From Tenacibaculum sp. 1_MG-2023 (GTDB lineage: Bacteria; Bacteroidota; Bacteroidia; Flavobacteriales; Flavobacteriaceae): DNA of 48,625 nt. A model generated the notes under the pieces. That model had not been told where the DNA came from, did not search any database, and saw only the letters and a program-made list of their open reading frames with translations. Where the stretch lies: the NCBI RefSeq assembly GCF_030547425.1, contig NZ_JAUORH010000021.1:1-48625 (forward strand). The letters are read 5' to 3'. Positions 26,967-36,193 of the stretch are shown in pieces. The position numbers were made by a program, and so were the translations under genes. Position 1 is the stretch's first letter. Each line of letters begins with the position of its first letter.

Positions 26967-26985
26967 ATTCTTTTAATTACTTTTG
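26954..26985 (+). promoter_or_regulatory. Promoter of the DUF6787 gene overlapping the terminator
   Basis: A TTTG (26954-26957) in the terminator loop and descending arm lies 20 bases before TACTTTTG (26978-26985), which fits the Bacteroidota consensus TTTG-N(17-23)-TAnnTTTG. Transcription would start near 26992, leaving a leader of about 10 bases before the ATG at 27002. Confidence 0.6.
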
Positions 26986-27001
26986 CCCGACATTAACATT
27001 T

Positions 27002-27313
27002 ATGGAGAAACTTAAACAACGTTGGGGTATAGAAAGTAATTGGGCTTTAACTGCTATTTTTATCGTTTTTGCAATAAACGGTTCTTTTGCTGCTTGGGTT
27101 GCCAGACCTGTTACCAATCTCTTAGGGTTGTCACCTGAAACTATGACTCCTTGGTTATATTATCCATTAAGAGTTTTACTTATCTTTCCTATTTACCAAA
27201 CTACTTTGCCTTTAGTTGGTTGGCTTTTTGGTCAATTTAAGTTCTTTTGGGAATTTGAAAAAAAATTTTTAGCTCGTTTGGGTTTAGGCTTCTTGTTTAA
27301 AAACTCAAATTAA
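27002..27313 (+). CDS. DUF6787 small membrane protein
   Basis: A 103-aa protein starting at 27002 (MEKLKQRWGIESNW). A longer frame from 26939 would read through the terminator and promoter and is rejected. Two hydrophobic helices (ALTAIFIVFAINGSFAAWVA and YYPLRVLLIFPIYQTTLPLV) are joined by a loop, with a conserved GWLFGQFKFFWEFEKK end. It resembles the family I recall as DUF6787; no function is known. Convergent with mscS, with stop codons adjacent. Confidence 0.82.
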   Translation: MEKLKQRWGIESNWALTAIFIVFAINGSFAAWVARPVTNLLGLSPETMTPWLYYPLRVLLIFPIYQTTLPLVGWLFGQFKFFWEFEKKFLARLGLGFLFKNSN

Positions 27314-28171
27314 TCAGCTTGTACTAATTATTTTATGTATTGGTATAGGTAGTGATACTCCTTCTTTAAGAAAACGCTTATGTACAGCCTCTTTTAAAGC
27401 ACATTTTGTTTTAAATTCTCGAAAAGGTTCGTTTAACCACACGTAAGCACGCATGTGAATGTGATCTGTATACACATCAATAACTCGAACATCTACTTGA
27501 TGTACATCACCCATTACCTGATCTGGTGTACGATAATCGATAACAGTCGGTAACTTAACTGCTTCTTCTTGTATAATCCTTCGTGCTAAATCAATATCTG
27601 CCTTTAATCCTATTTTAAAATTATTAAAACTCAATACATGGGAATCTTCTATGGTATGATTTAAAATAGAGTCTGTACTAATTACGGAGTTTGGTATAAT
27701 GAGCCGCTTATTTTCAAAATTATTTATTACAGTATGTCTCAGCGTTATATCTTCAACAATTCCTACACGTGCTTCATCTAACTTAATATAGTCTCCTACT
27801 CGAAATGGACGGAAAATAACAATAAATGCTCCTGCTATTAAGTTAGATAATGCTGCTTGTGCAGCAAAACCTATAATAGCTGCTAAAATACCGGCTCCAG
27901 AAAAAATTAACGTTGCTTTACTTCTAAAAGCAGGCACCATCATAATTACATAAACAACACTTAAAAGGCCTATTACAAATGATACTGAATTGCGTAAAAA
28001 CTGGATACTTGTTCTTCCAAAACGATCTTCTTTTTTACTTTTAATTAGTTGCCAAATAATAGCTCTTGCCAATCTTGAAATAGCCCAAGACACTATAAAT
28101 ACAACTATAATATATCCTAAAGCACCAAAAAAGGTATCTAAATTAAAACGATATGGTAAAAATTCATCCAT
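27314..28171 (-). CDS. MscS-family mechanosensitive ion channel
   Basis: A 285-aa small-conductance channel with three N-terminal helices; the pore helix TM3 is Ala/Gly-rich (GILAAIIGFAAQAALSNLIA, about 94-113), followed by the FRPFRVGDYI segment opening the beta domain and a C-terminal alpha/beta domain. It releases solutes on hypo-osmotic shock. Its ATG overlaps the parC stop (TAATG), so it is translationally coupled to topoisomerase IV subunit A. Confidence 0.93.
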   Translation of the reverse strand: MDEFLPYRFNLDTFFGALGYIIVVFIVSWAISRLARAIIWQLIKSKKEDRFGRTSIQFLRNSVSFVIGLLSVVYVIMMVPAFRSKATLIFSGAGILAAIIGFAAQAALSNLIAGAFIVIFRPFRVGDYIKLDEARVGIVEDITLRHTVINNFENKRLIIPNSVISTDSILNHTIEDSHVLSFNNFKIGLKADIDLARRIIQEEAVKLPTVIDYRTPDQVMGDVHQVDVRVIDVYTDHIHMRAYVWLNEPFREFKTKCALKEAVHKRFLKEGVSLPIPIHKIISTS

Positions 28172-30885
28172 TAAAACAATGCTGTTTGACTTTCGTCATC
28201 TTTATCTTTTTTCTTCTTTTGAAGTGCTTTTTCTAATGCTCTCTTTGCTTTATCTTCTTTAGACTCCACAAATTCTTTATCTTTCGGTTTTGCATCTTCT
28301 ACATCTAAAGGTAGCGCTTCTTCTTTAATTTCTTCTTCATCGTTTACCTCAATGTCTTCAACCTTTTCTTCTTCTGGTTCTTCATAAGGTAACGATTCTA
28401 ACAAGTTTACTGTTTTTATTTTATCTGTTGTTAGCTGGTTTCCTTGAGCTTTAATTCCTTTAATTGCTATAAACTCTTCAAAGTTCACCTCTATTTTGTC
28501 TAAACTTCTTTTTGAGAAAATCACCTCAGCCATAGGACGATAATCTGTAGCTATGATTTCTAATTTTGACTTTTCTTCTTCTGATATAAAAAGTTCTTCT
28601 TTATCTGGTGTTTCAATTAAAAATCGTTTTACAAAGTAACGTTCTTTTGTACCGTCAAAATAAATTGCTGAAATTGGCTTGTTTGGTTTCCACTTTTCTA
28701 GTACAATCATATCATTATCAAAATGCATCGCTAAATCTGGCGATACTGCTTTTATTTTTCCTGATTGTGTAGCTATTAATATCTTATCTTCTGCTCTAAA
28801 CTCACCTAACAGCTCTCCTCTACCGTCAACATTTAATCGATGTACTGTATCATCAAACCAAATTTTTCTAGGTTTTAAAGTTGAGACTCCTGCTTCTTTA
28901 AACTCTACCTTTTTTACTGAATACTTGGTTACTAAATTACCTCGAACTCCACGTCCTTTTATAGCTAAATCGGCAAAATCAATATCCCATTTTAGCTTTT
29001 TAACGCTTCCAACTGCTCTGAGTAAAATAGTTACTACCTCAGCTTCACCATTAGAGTTGGCTGTAAAATACAATATTTTTGATTTTGAATCTCCGTTGGC
29101 TAAGTTATATTCCTTATCTCTAGTTACCGATGTTACATTAAAACGCTTCATATACGAAGGCCCTTTTGCTCCATCTCTGTATATCATGTTGTAAACTGTA
29201 CGTTTATCTTTTTTCTTAAATATAGCAACATGAATAATTCCTTTACCTACAAAGGTTTTAGAATCTACCTTCGTCACCACCATTGAACCATTGTCTCTAA
29301 ATATAATGACATCATCAATATCGGCACAATCAGTAACATATTCATCTTTCTTTAATGATGTTCCTATAAACCCTTCTTCTCTATTTACATAAAGTTTAGA
29401 GTTACGCATTACTACTTTGGTAGCTACAATATCATCAAAAATTCGGATTTCAGTTTTACGCTCTTTTCCTTTTCCGTATTTTGATTTTAACTCTTTAAAG
29501 TAATCTATTGCAAAATCAATTAAATTATCTAAATGATGTTTAACCTCAGTTATTTTTTCTTCTAAACCTTCAATAAATTGTTTCGCTTTATCAATATCGA
29601 ACTTAGATATTTTCTTAATTCTTATTTCTGTTAAACGAACAATATCTTCTTCTGTTACTTCTCTTTTTAGATGTTTGGTATGAGGTTTTAATCCTTCATC
29701 AATTGCTTTGATTACTCCTTCCCAAGTTTCTACTTCTTCAATATCACGGTAAATTCTATTCTCAATAAAAATACGTTCTAAAGAAGCAAAGTGCCATTGT
29801 TCTTCTAATTCGTGTAATTGAATTTCTAATTCACGTTTTAGCAACTCTACTGTAAAATCTGTCGATTTTTTCAAGACTTCTGTTACCCCTATAAATACAG
29901 GTTTATTGTCTTCAATAATACAACATAACGGAGATATTGAGTTTTCGCAACTGGTAAACGCATACAATGCATCAATCGTTTTATCGGGTGATACATTTGC
30001 TGGTAAATGCACTAAGATTTCAACATTGGCTGCCGTATTATCTTCAATACGTTTTATCTTAATTTTACCTTTATCATTGGCTTTTAAAATACTATCAATT
30101 AAAGAAGATGTCGTTGTACCAAAAGGGATCTCAGTAATTACTAATGTTTTTTTATCAAGTGCTGAAATTTTTGCTCTTACTCTTACTTTTCCTCCTCGTT
30201 TACCATCGTTATAGTTGGTAACATCTGCTATTCCGCCTGTTAAAAAATCGGGTATGATTGTAAAACTTCTTCCTTTTAAATATTTTACAGATGCATCTAT
30301 CAACTCGTTAAAGTTATGCGGTAATATTTTTGTAGAAAGTCCTACTGCAATTCCTTCCGCTCCTTGCGCTAATAACATAGGGAACTTTACAGGTAAGTTT
30401 ACAGGTTCTTTTTTACGTCCATCATACGAAGCTTGCCATTCAGTGGTTTTGGCATTGAAAACAACATCTAGTGCAAATTTTGATAATCGTGCTTCAATAT
30501 AACGAGAGGCTGCGGCACGGTCTCCTGTTAAAATGTTACCCCAGTTACCTTGCATATCGATTAGCAGTTCTTTCTGCCCCATTTGTACCATGGCATCAGC
30601 AATTGAAGCGTCTCCGTGAGGGTGATACTGCATTGTATGACCAACAATGTTTGCTACTTTGTTATAGCGACCATCGTCTAAATCTTTCATTGAATGCATA
30701 ATACGACGTTGCACGGGTTTAAACCCATCTTCCATAGATGGCACTGCACGTTCTAAAATTACATACGAAGCATAATCTAAAAACCACTCTTTATACATTC
30801 CTGTAACCTTAGTTATGGTTTCTGTATTTTCAAGGGGTTGATTTAATTCTTCGTCGTGTTCGTAATTGTTACTTTCTTCACTCAT
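28171..30885 (-). CDS. parC: DNA topoisomerase IV subunit A
   Basis: Type IIA subunit of 904 aa. The winged-helix region carries HPHGDASIADAM (88-99), and the active-site tyrosine is Tyr129 in AASRYIEARLS. The coiled-coil tower is in the middle and the beta-pinwheel C-terminal domain is ParC-like, lacking a GyrA box. The position of the quinolone-contact Ser (Ser83 in E. coli GyrA) is Ala93, so reduced quinolone contact is expected. A highly acidic then basic tail (about 830-904) ends the protein. It pairs with parE upstream in the same operon and is followed by mscS. Confidence 0.95.
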   Translation of the reverse strand: MSEESNNYEHDEELNQPLENTETITKVTGMYKEWFLDYASYVILERAVPSMEDGFKPVQRRIMHSMKDLDDGRYNKVANIVGHTMQYHPHGDASIADAMVQMGQKELLIDMQGNWGNILTGDRAAASRYIEARLSKFALDVVFNAKTTEWQASYDGRKKEPVNLPVKFPMLLAQGAEGIAVGLSTKILPHNFNELIDASVKYLKGRSFTIIPDFLTGGIADVTNYNDGKRGGKVRVRAKISALDKKTLVITEIPFGTTTSSLIDSILKANDKGKIKIKRIEDNTAANVEILVHLPANVSPDKTIDALYAFTSCENSISPLCCIIEDNKPVFIGVTEVLKKSTDFTVELLKRELEIQLHELEEQWHFASLERIFIENRIYRDIEEVETWEGVIKAIDEGLKPHTKHLKREVTEEDIVRLTEIRIKKISKFDIDKAKQFIEGLEEKITEVKHHLDNLIDFAIDYFKELKSKYGKGKERKTEIRIFDDIVATKVVMRNSKLYVNREEGFIGTSLKKDEYVTDCADIDDVIIFRDNGSMVVTKVDSKTFVGKGIIHVAIFKKKDKRTVYNMIYRDGAKGPSYMKRFNVTSVTRDKEYNLANGDSKSKILYFTANSNGEAEVVTILLRAVGSVKKLKWDIDFADLAIKGRGVRGNLVTKYSVKKVEFKEAGVSTLKPRKIWFDDTVHRLNVDGRGELLGEFRAEDKILIATQSGKIKAVSPDLAMHFDNDMIVLEKWKPNKPISAIYFDGTKERYFVKRFLIETPDKEELFISEEEKSKLEIIATDYRPMAEVIFSKRSLDKIEVNFEEFIAIKGIKAQGNQLTTDKIKTVNLLESLPYEEPEEEKVEDIEVNDEEEIKEEALPLDVEDAKPKDKEFVESKEDKAKRALEKALQKKKKDKDDESQTALF

Positions 30886-30911
30886 GTATGAATGTTTAAA
30901 CTTTTATTCGT

Positions 30912-31103
30912 TTAAGAGTTGGTTTGTTTCTTCTTAATTAGTAGAAAAATAGCTATACAAACTAAGGCTGCTACTATGATATTGATGTAAGACGACCTAT
31001 TTGCTCCCCAACTTAAATTGTCAAAATCAACGTTAAATACGTTGACTAAAAAAATTGAAAATGCTATTAATAAATATATTCTAGCTCTTCTATTTCTATC
31101 CAT
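30912..31103 (-). CDS. Small two-helix membrane protein
   Basis: A 63-aa protein with a basic start (MDRNRRARIY), two hydrophobic helices (LLIAFSIFLVNVF and INIIVAALVCIAIFLLI) and a lysine-rich end, so both ends are likely cytosolic. It lies between parE and parC, 26 bp before parC, in the same direction. No known family recognised. It shares a TM-loop-TM layout and the string SYI before the second helix with the broken ORF next to it. Confidence 0.6.
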   Translation of the reverse strand: MDRNRRARIYLLIAFSIFLVNVFNVDFDNLSWGANRSSYINIIVAALVCIAIFLLIKKKQTNS

Positions 31104-31150
31104 TATCTTTTTGCACTTAGTTACAAGCTAATTTATTTATCTGATGTTTT

Positions 31151-31322
31151 TTATTCTTTAGTTATTTTGATAGATAAACCTAATACTAAAGCCATAATCA
31201 GCATTAATAATGTTCCTATATATGAAGTTTGACTTGATGGTCTACCAAAATAAACCATTAAAACACAAGCAAAAATCATTATTAATGATACTATTATAGT
31301 TACTTTCTTTAATTCTTTCATT
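31151..31322 (-). pseudogene. Possibly frameshifted small membrane protein
   Basis: From an ATG at 31322 the frame (MKELKKVTIIVSLIMIFACV) stops after 26 codons. A one-base shift at a run of five T (minus strand, about 31260) would continue it as MVYFGRPSSQTSYIG and a second hydrophobic helix ending KITKE at 31151, giving about 56 aa with two helices. Either the gene is broken, the run of T is a sequencing or assembly error, or only the 35-codon downstream part is made. It abuts the parE stop. Confidence 0.4.
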
Positions 31323-33179
31323 TTAATTTTCTTCTACAATATCTAACTCAACTTTTAGATTGTTGATGATAAACTTTTGTCTATCTGGAGTGTTTTTACC
31401 CATATAGAACTCTAACATTTGTTCTATCGACATTTCTTTGTCTAACATTATTGGATCTAAACGAATATCGTCTCCAATAAAATGGACAAATTCATTAGGA
31501 GAAATCTCCCCTAATCCTTTAAATCGAGTTATTTCTGGTTTTCCTCTTAGTTTATCTATTGCTGCTTTTTTTTCTTCTTCTGAATAACAATAAATCGTTT
31601 CTTTTTTATTTCGAACTCTAAATAACGGAGTATCTAATATATATAAATGTCCTTCTTTTATAACCTCAGGAAAGAATTGTAAGAAAAAAGTAATTAATAA
31701 CAAACGAATATGCATACCATCAACATCGGCATCAGTAGCAATTACAATGTTGTTATATCGTAAGTCTTCTAATCCGTCTTCTATATTTAAAGCAGCTTGG
31801 AGTAGGTTAAACTCTTCATTTTCGTAAACGATTTTTTTTGACAACCCATATGAGTTTAATGGTTTCCCTTTTAAACTAAATACTGCTTGTGTGTTTACGT
31901 CTCTTGATTTAGTTATCGATCCACTTGCCGAGTCTCCCTCGGTAATGAATAATGTAGTGTCTAAATATTTTTCTTTTTTTGTGTCTCCAAAATGGATGCG
32001 ACAATCACGTAGTTTTTTGTTATGTAAACTTGCCTTTTTTGCTCTGTCTCTTGCTAGTTTACGTATACCCGATAATTCTTTACGTTCTTTTTCTGCTTGC
32101 AGTATTTTCTTTTGAAGCTTATCGGCTACTTCAGTGTTTTTATGTAAGTAATTATCTAGCTGTGTTTTAACAAAGTCATTGATGTACGTACGAACGGTTG
32201 GTAGGTCTCCTCCCATTTCGGTAGACCCTAACTTCGTCTTTGTTTGACTTTCAAAAACAGGTTCCATCACCTTGATAGATATCGCAGAGATAATTGATTT
32301 ACGTACATCGGAAGCATCAAAGTTCTTTCCAAAAAACTCGCGTACTGTTTTTACTATGGCTTCTCTAAATGCATTTAAGTGTGTACCTCCTTGTGTGGTA
32401 TTTTGTCCGTTTACAAACGAATGATATTCTTCTGAATATTGTGTTTTACTATGGGTTATCGCTACCTCAATATCATCGCCTCGTAAGTGAATAATTGGAT
32501 ACAACATATCTTCTTGATTGTTGTTGTCTTCCAATAAATCTTTTAATCCGTTTTCTGAATAAAATTTCTCTCCATTAAAAACTATAGTTAATCCTGGGTT
32601 TAGGTACACATAGTTTTTTAATAACTTAGAAATGTATTCAGGACGATACATATAATTCTTAAAGATGGTTTCATCAGCTATAAAAGTCACCTTAGTACCT
32701 TTACGACGTGATGTTTCATCTAATAACTCTTGATTTGTTAAGTTTCCTTTTTCAAATTCTGCTGAGGCTGATTTACCATCACGGTTAGATTCTACTCTAA
32801 AATAGGTTGATAACGCATTTACTGCTTTGGTACCAACTCCGTTTAATCCTACGGACTTTTTAAAGGCTTTGGAATCGTATTTTCCTCCTGTATTCATCTT
32901 CGAAACTACATCCACTACTTTTCCTAGTGGAATCCCCCGTCCGTAATCTCGTACAATTACTTTATTTCCTTGTACAGAAACTTCTATAGTCTTACCTCCT
33001 CCCATAACAAATTCGTCAATAGAGTTATCTAAAACCTCTTTAACCAAAATGTAAATTCCGTCGTCTGGTGATGATCCATCTCCAAGTTTACCAATATACA
33101 TCCCTGGTCGCATACGGATATGTTCTTTCCAATCGAGCGAGCGTATATTGTCTTCGGTATATTGTGTTTCCTGCGTCAT
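31323..33179 (-). CDS. parE: DNA topoisomerase IV subunit B
   Basis: ATPase subunit of 618 aa. The GHKL ATP site is seen in [17 protein letters not shown] and [15 protein letters not shown] transducer domain follows, then the Toprim domain with TEGDSASGS and [10 protein letters not shown]. The length is ParE-like, without the insert of Gram-negative GyrB. It forms topoisomerase IV with ParC to separate daughter chromosomes. It heads an operon parE, two small membrane ORFs, parC, mscS. Confidence 0.95.
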   Translation of the reverse strand: MTQETQYTEDNIRSLDWKEHIRMRPGMYIGKLGDGSSPDDGIYILVKEVLDNSIDEFVMGGGKTIEVSVQGNKVIVRDYGRGIPLGKVVDVVSKMNTGGKYDSKAFKKSVGLNGVGTKAVNALSTYFRVESNRDGKSASAEFEKGNLTNQELLDETSRRKGTKVTFIADETIFKNYMYRPEYISKLLKNYVYLNPGLTIVFNGEKFYSENGLKDLLEDNNNQEDMLYPIIHLRGDDIEVAITHSKTQYSEEYHSFVNGQNTTQGGTHLNAFREAIVKTVREFFGKNFDASDVRKSIISAISIKVMEPVFESQTKTKLGSTEMGGDLPTVRTYINDFVKTQLDNYLHKNTEVADKLQKKILQAEKERKELSGIRKLARDRAKKASLHNKKLRDCRIHFGDTKKEKYLDTTLFITEGDSASGSITKSRDVNTQAVFSLKGKPLNSYGLSKKIVYENEEFNLLQAALNIEDGLEDLRYNNIVIATDADVDGMHIRLLLITFFLQFFPEVIKEGHLYILDTPLFRVRNKKETIYCYSEEEKKAAIDKLRGKPEITRFKGLGEISPNEFVHFIGDDIRLDPIMLDKEMSIEQMLEFYMGKNTPDRQKFIINNLKVELDIVEEN

Positions 33180-33237
33180 AAAAAATCGTGTGAATTGAAG
33201 TCTGTGCTAAAATAGTACTTCGCTCGAAAAAATAAAA

Positions 33238-33267
33238 AACTCTGTTAATATAGTTATCAACAGAGTT
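33238..33267 (-). terminator. Terminator after the Cys-rich small protein
   Basis: 9-bp stem AACTCTGTT / AACAGAGTT with a 12-base loop; on the minus strand it is followed by TTTTTTATTTTTT. It closes the transcription unit that starts at the HsdR-N-like gene and separates it from parE. Confidence 0.8.
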
Positions 33268-33271
33268 CGTT

Positions 33272-33508
33272 TTATTTCTTTTTTAATGCTTTTTTCTCCC
33301 ATTTACAGAGCAATCTTCCATATTTCCTTACTTTTTTCTCTGTACTTTCTTTTATAGTTGTTTTACATTGAGATAATCCTCTACAGTTTTTTTTGAAGTG
33401 ATATTTTGTGCTTGCTACACTACTACATATATACACTTTTTTGTCTTCTATTTTTTGAAATGCCACCAATACACTTACTGATAGTAGCATTATTATGACT
33501 TTTTTCAT
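33272..33508 (-). CDS. Exported Cys-rich protein with KYHF...CRGL motif
   Basis: A 78-aa protein with signal-like N-terminus (MKKVIIMLLSVSVLVAF) and a small domain of the pattern YIC-x8-YHFKKNCRGLSQC-x15-GRLLCKWE. Its four Cys and one His resemble the metal-binding finger often fused to or encoded beside bacterial thermonucleases. It lies 8 bp after the thermonuclease gene. I infer a partner or substrate-binding role; no direct evidence. Confidence 0.65.
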   Translation of the reverse strand: MKKVIIMLLSVSVLVAFQKIEDKKVYICSSVASTKYHFKKNCRGLSQCKTTIKESTEKKVRKYGRLLCKWEKKALKKK

Positions 33509-33516
33509 TTGTTTGT

Positions 33517-33987
33517 TTATTTTGGTTGTTTTCTATATTGCCATGGTGTGATTACATTGGGTAATGACCACATACCTATTTTAAGTTGTTTTGCCTTTAC
33601 TTCTAACAAAGCATATTCTTTATTTTTTGAATACTTTTTAAAGTGCATTGCCAATCCTTCTTCTATTAAGTTTTTATTAATATTTTTATGATTATCAAAA
33701 TATATTTCAGCAATTAAACGGTTCCAATGCCATTTTCCTTTGTTGATTATTTTAACTGTTTTTCCAAATATTTTATTGGATACAAATTGTTTTGCTTTGG
33801 TGCTAAAAGGTTGCCCTTTTTCAGGACAATCAATATGTTCTAACCTTATGTATATTGGTTTGTTTTGATACAACACCTTCACCGTATCCCCGTCTACTAC
33901 CCCAATTACTCTTGCATTGAATTCTTTTGGTACTTTTACTCCTGTTAAAGTTACTAATAAAAATAATAGTATTGTTTTTAAGTGCAT
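33517..33987 (-). CDS. Secreted thermonuclease (SNase family)
   Basis: Nuclease of 156 aa with a hydrophobic signal (about 1-18) and an OB-fold SNase domain. The catalytic set is present: Asp32 and Asp34 (VVDGDTVKV), Arg48 (YIRLEHIDCPE), Asp53, Glu56, and Arg90 (WNRLIAEIY). It is a calcium-dependent endonuclease family acting on DNA and RNA outside the cytoplasm. It lies 42 bp after the HsdR-N-like gene and 8 bp before the Cys-rich small protein. Confidence 0.9.
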   Translation of the reverse strand: MHLKTILLFLLVTLTGVKVPKEFNARVIGVVDGDTVKVLYQNKPIYIRLEHIDCPEKGQPFSTKAKQFVSNKIFGKTVKIINKGKWHWNRLIAEIYFDNHKNINKNLIEEGLAMHFKKYSKNKEYALLEVKAKQLKIGMWSLPNVITPWQYRKQPK

Positions 33988-34029
33988 AGTTTAGTTTGTA
34001 TGAATAAAACTGCTGATAATATTATATTT

Positions 34030-35106
34030 TTAATTAGTTTTTTCTTTCACAAACTCTTCATAGTAATTTATCGTTTCTAAAAGCTTAGAATCAAACTTAT
34101 AGATATCATCAATTGTTGCTATTTTTTCTCTTATCTCTTTTTTATTAGCATCAAATACCCCTAAATATTTGGTTTTTCCATTAAAATGAAACCTACATAA
34201 TGGCTTACGGTTGTTATCATCTAATAAAACGCCGAAATAAGACTGTGTGTCTCTAAAAGCAATTCTTTCTATAGGTATTTTTTTTCTTAGTATTGCCACC
34301 ACAACCCTATAGGCTTCCATTTCTTCTTCTGTAGTTACTATTTTATTTTCATTTTTTTCTTCGTGCTCTATACTTTCTTCTACCAACTTTTCTTCTTCTT
34401 TATTTAAAGCATTATGCAGTCTTTCATTTACTTTTTCACTTATTAATTGATTAATGGATTTTGACACTAATTCTTTAAACTGCTCTAACACTCTTTCTGT
34501 TTGTCTTCCTGAATAAACTCTTGAAGAAAAGAACCGAACAAAATCATTTTCTGGTTCAATTAATTGACTATTAAATATCTTCTTTATTTCTTTTGAATAC
34601 TTTAAAGAGCTTGCATTATTAACTATTTGATTGACATCAAACTTTGTTTTATGAAATTTAACAACTTCATTAATTACAGGCTCTTTTAGTTTGGTTATGT
34701 CAAACTCTAAAAATGGTTTTTCATCCATTTTGTTTGTTTCTTCTAAATCAGTAAAGAACTTATATTCTATACCATTAGTTAGAAGTGCAAATCGTGATTT
34801 TGATGTATGAAAATATCTAAATAACTGTGAATTGTGCGTGTTTAAATCTTCTTTCCAATGTTTACACTCTATTATTAAAATAGGAGCTTTATTTTCAATT
34901 ATAGCATAATCTACTTTTTCTCCTTTTTTCAACCCTATATCAGCTGTAAACTCGGGTATTACCTCTGTTGGATTAAAAATATCATACCCTAATAAATCTA
35001 TAAAAGGTAATACAAATGCTGTTTTTGTAGCTTCTTCTGTTTCTATTTGCTCTTTTAATGTTGTAATCTTCTGTGAGAGTTCCTTTAGTTTGCTGGCTAG
35101 TTCCAT
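34030..35106 (-). CDS. Stand-alone HsdR-N-like putative endonuclease
   Basis: A 358-aa protein with an N-terminal coiled coil (5-25) and a type I restriction R-subunit N-terminal (HSDR_N_2-like) domain. The PD-(D/E)xK core is visible: Asp66 in GEKVDYAII and Glu80-x-Lys82 in LIIECKHW. Unlike HsdR there is no helicase part; the C-terminal half is a charged coiled coil then a small beta domain (ETFGV-type strands near 275-330). No methylase or specificity subunit is adjacent, so it is not a classical restriction system. It begins just after the hairpin-promoter module at 35131-35180. Role in defence or repair is open. Confidence 0.78.
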   Translation of the reverse strand: MELASKLKELSQKITTLKEQIETEEATKTAFVLPFIDLLGYDIFNPTEVIPEFTADIGLKKGEKVDYAIIENKAPILIIECKHWKEDLNTHNSQLFRYFHTSKSRFALLTNGIEYKFFTDLEETNKMDEKPFLEFDITKLKEPVINEVVKFHKTKFDVNQIVNNASSLKYSKEIKKIFNSQLIEPENDFVRFFSSRVYSGRQTERVLEQFKELVSKSINQLISEKVNERLHNALNKEEEKLVEESIEHEEKNENKIVTTEEEMEAYRVVVAILRKKIPIERIAFRDTQSYFGVLLDDNNRKPLCRFHFNGKTKYLGVFDANKKEIREKIATIDDIYKFDSKLLETINYYEEFVKEKTN

Positions 35107-35130
35107 TCTTTAAGTTTTGGTTATATACAC

Positions 35131-35180
35131 CAAAGCTAAACCACCTAAAAAACAAAACCTTACGGATTTCCGTAAGGTTT
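35131..35180 (-). promoter_or_regulatory. Hairpin-promoter module A
   Basis: Read on the minus strand: perfect hairpin AAACCTTACGGA / TCCGTAAGGTTT (35180-35155) that ends in TTTTG, then 14 bases, then the -7 box TAGCTTTG (35138-35131). The HsdR-N-like start codon follows 24 bases later. The hairpin also terminates the YegP-SH3 unit. Same design as 36138-36184, 36908-36954 and 37182-37228. Confidence 0.75.
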
Positions 35181-35203
35181 CTAAATACTCTTTTCTGCTT
35201 TGT

Positions 35204-35539
35204 TTATAGTTTCTCTTCTACAGAGGCTATTGGTGCATTTTTTTTAACTGATTCAATGCCTTTATCTCTTGCTGAAGTGGTCGTATACATTTCGCTTTTT
35301 CCTATTACTTCTCCATTTTGTGCTTTTAAAGTAAAATAAAAACTATCATCAATTGCTTTCTTTTTTTCAAAGTTATCACTATCAGGAGCATTTTCTTTAA
35401 CTGAAGTTATTCCATTTTCACATCCTTGCTTTTTGTCATAACATTGGCTTGTTAAAATCACTTCTCCATTTCCTGCTTTCAGGTTAAACATAAATTCATC
35501 ATTAGTTGTTTTTGTAATTTCAAATTTTGGGTTTCCCAT
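35204..35539 (-). CDS. YegP-family protein (two DUF1508 repeats)
   Basis: A 111-aa soluble protein made of two similar DUF1508 units (about 4-50 and 57-104; FEITKTTNDEFMFNLKAGNG and FEKKKAIDDSFYFTLKAQNG, each followed by GEV and an IxSVKxNAP end). YegP proteins are small alpha/beta dimers of unknown function. It lies 12 bp after the Cys-rich SH3 gene in the same unit, which ends at the hairpin of module A. Confidence 0.88.
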   Translation of the reverse strand: MGNPKFEITKTTNDEFMFNLKAGNGEVILTSQCYDKKQGCENGITSVKENAPDSDNFEKKKAIDDSFYFTLKAQNGEVIGKSEMYTTTSARDKGIESVKKNAPIASVEEKL

Positions 35540-35551
35540 TTTGTATGTTTT

Positions 35552-36109
35552 TTATTTCTCCACCAAAAGAACACCACTAGCATGAACAAACCCTATTACT
35601 TTTGTTCTTTGTACTTTTACTTTAATCCACTTTGCATGCGTAGCTAATATGGTTAGTTTTTCTCCAAAGTCTAATTGTTGAATTATATAATAAGAAGTAT
35701 CTGGTCCACTTCTTAGGTTTAAAGAGTTTTTATTTACCAGTAATGTTTTTAGGTAATAGGGTTCTTCTAAAGATAACGTGCTATTGGTCTTACGTCCGTC
35801 AAAAATAGTTTGTTTGGTTTGTTTTGGCTTTTTATAGCTTTTATACGGATTGGTATAACTTTTCGTGCGGTTTCTTTTTGCACACACTCCACAAGAGCCT
35901 CCTCTGCTACAATGCTTACAATACTTGCAATTTTTACATGCTCTACAATTGGCAGAACCTGTACATCTAGCTTCTGAAGGAATATTACAACCTAATATAG
36001 TGGAACTGTATATTCTTTCTTTAGCTTTTGTATTTTTAGTTATACTTACCATAGCGAATGTTACCAGTAATACTGCAATTAGTGAAAGTATTTGAGTTCT
36101 CTGATTCAT
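35552..36109 (-). CDS. Membrane-anchored Cys-rich protein with SH3 domain
   Basis: A 185-aa protein with an N-terminal membrane helix (7-22) and a segment of nine Cys between residues 41 and 76 in mostly CxxC spacing (CRACKNCKYCKHC). A Lys-rich linker follows, then a bacterial SH3 domain (about 123-183; SLNLRSGPDTSYYIIQQL). Bacterial SH3 domains usually bind cell-wall peptides; the Cys cluster may bind metal or form disulfides. It starts 28 bases after the -7 box of module B and is followed by the YegP-like gene. Confidence 0.82.
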   Translation of the reverse strand: MNQRTQILSLIAVLLVTFAMVSITKNTKAKERIYSSTILGCNIPSEARCTGSANCRACKNCKYCKHCSRGGSCGVCAKRNRTKSYTNPYKSYKKPKQTKQTIFDGRKTNSTLSLEEPYYLKTLLVNKNSLNLRSGPDTSYYIIQQLDFGEKLTILATHAKWIKVKVQRTKVIGFVHASGVLLVEK

Positions 36110-36137
36110 AATAAAAGGGGGATTTAGTTTATGATAT

Positions 36138-36184
36138 CAAATCTAGTTTCTGCCGAACAGAAAACCCTACGGAAATCCGTAGGG
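36138..36184 (-). promoter_or_regulatory. Hairpin-promoter module B
   Basis: Minus strand: perfect hairpin CCCTACGGA / TCCGTAGGG (36184-36165) ending in TTTTC, 14 bases, then TAGATTTG (36145-36138), 28 bases before the SH3 gene start. It also serves as terminator for the YidD-like gene ending at 36194. Confidence 0.75.
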
Positions 36185-36193
36185 TTTTAATTA

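Noticed and set aside
26939..27001. Longer start for the DUF6787 gene
   Set aside because: The extension reads through a perfect terminator hairpin and the promoter; the ATG at 27002 matches the family start.
28679..29194. Plus-strand 171-codon frame inside parC
   Set aside because: Antisense to the conserved ParC C-terminal domain; no domain or promoter.
34030..35106. Complete type I restriction system
   Set aside because: Only an HsdR N-terminal-like domain is present; no helicase domain, HsdM or HsdS in the neighbourhood.
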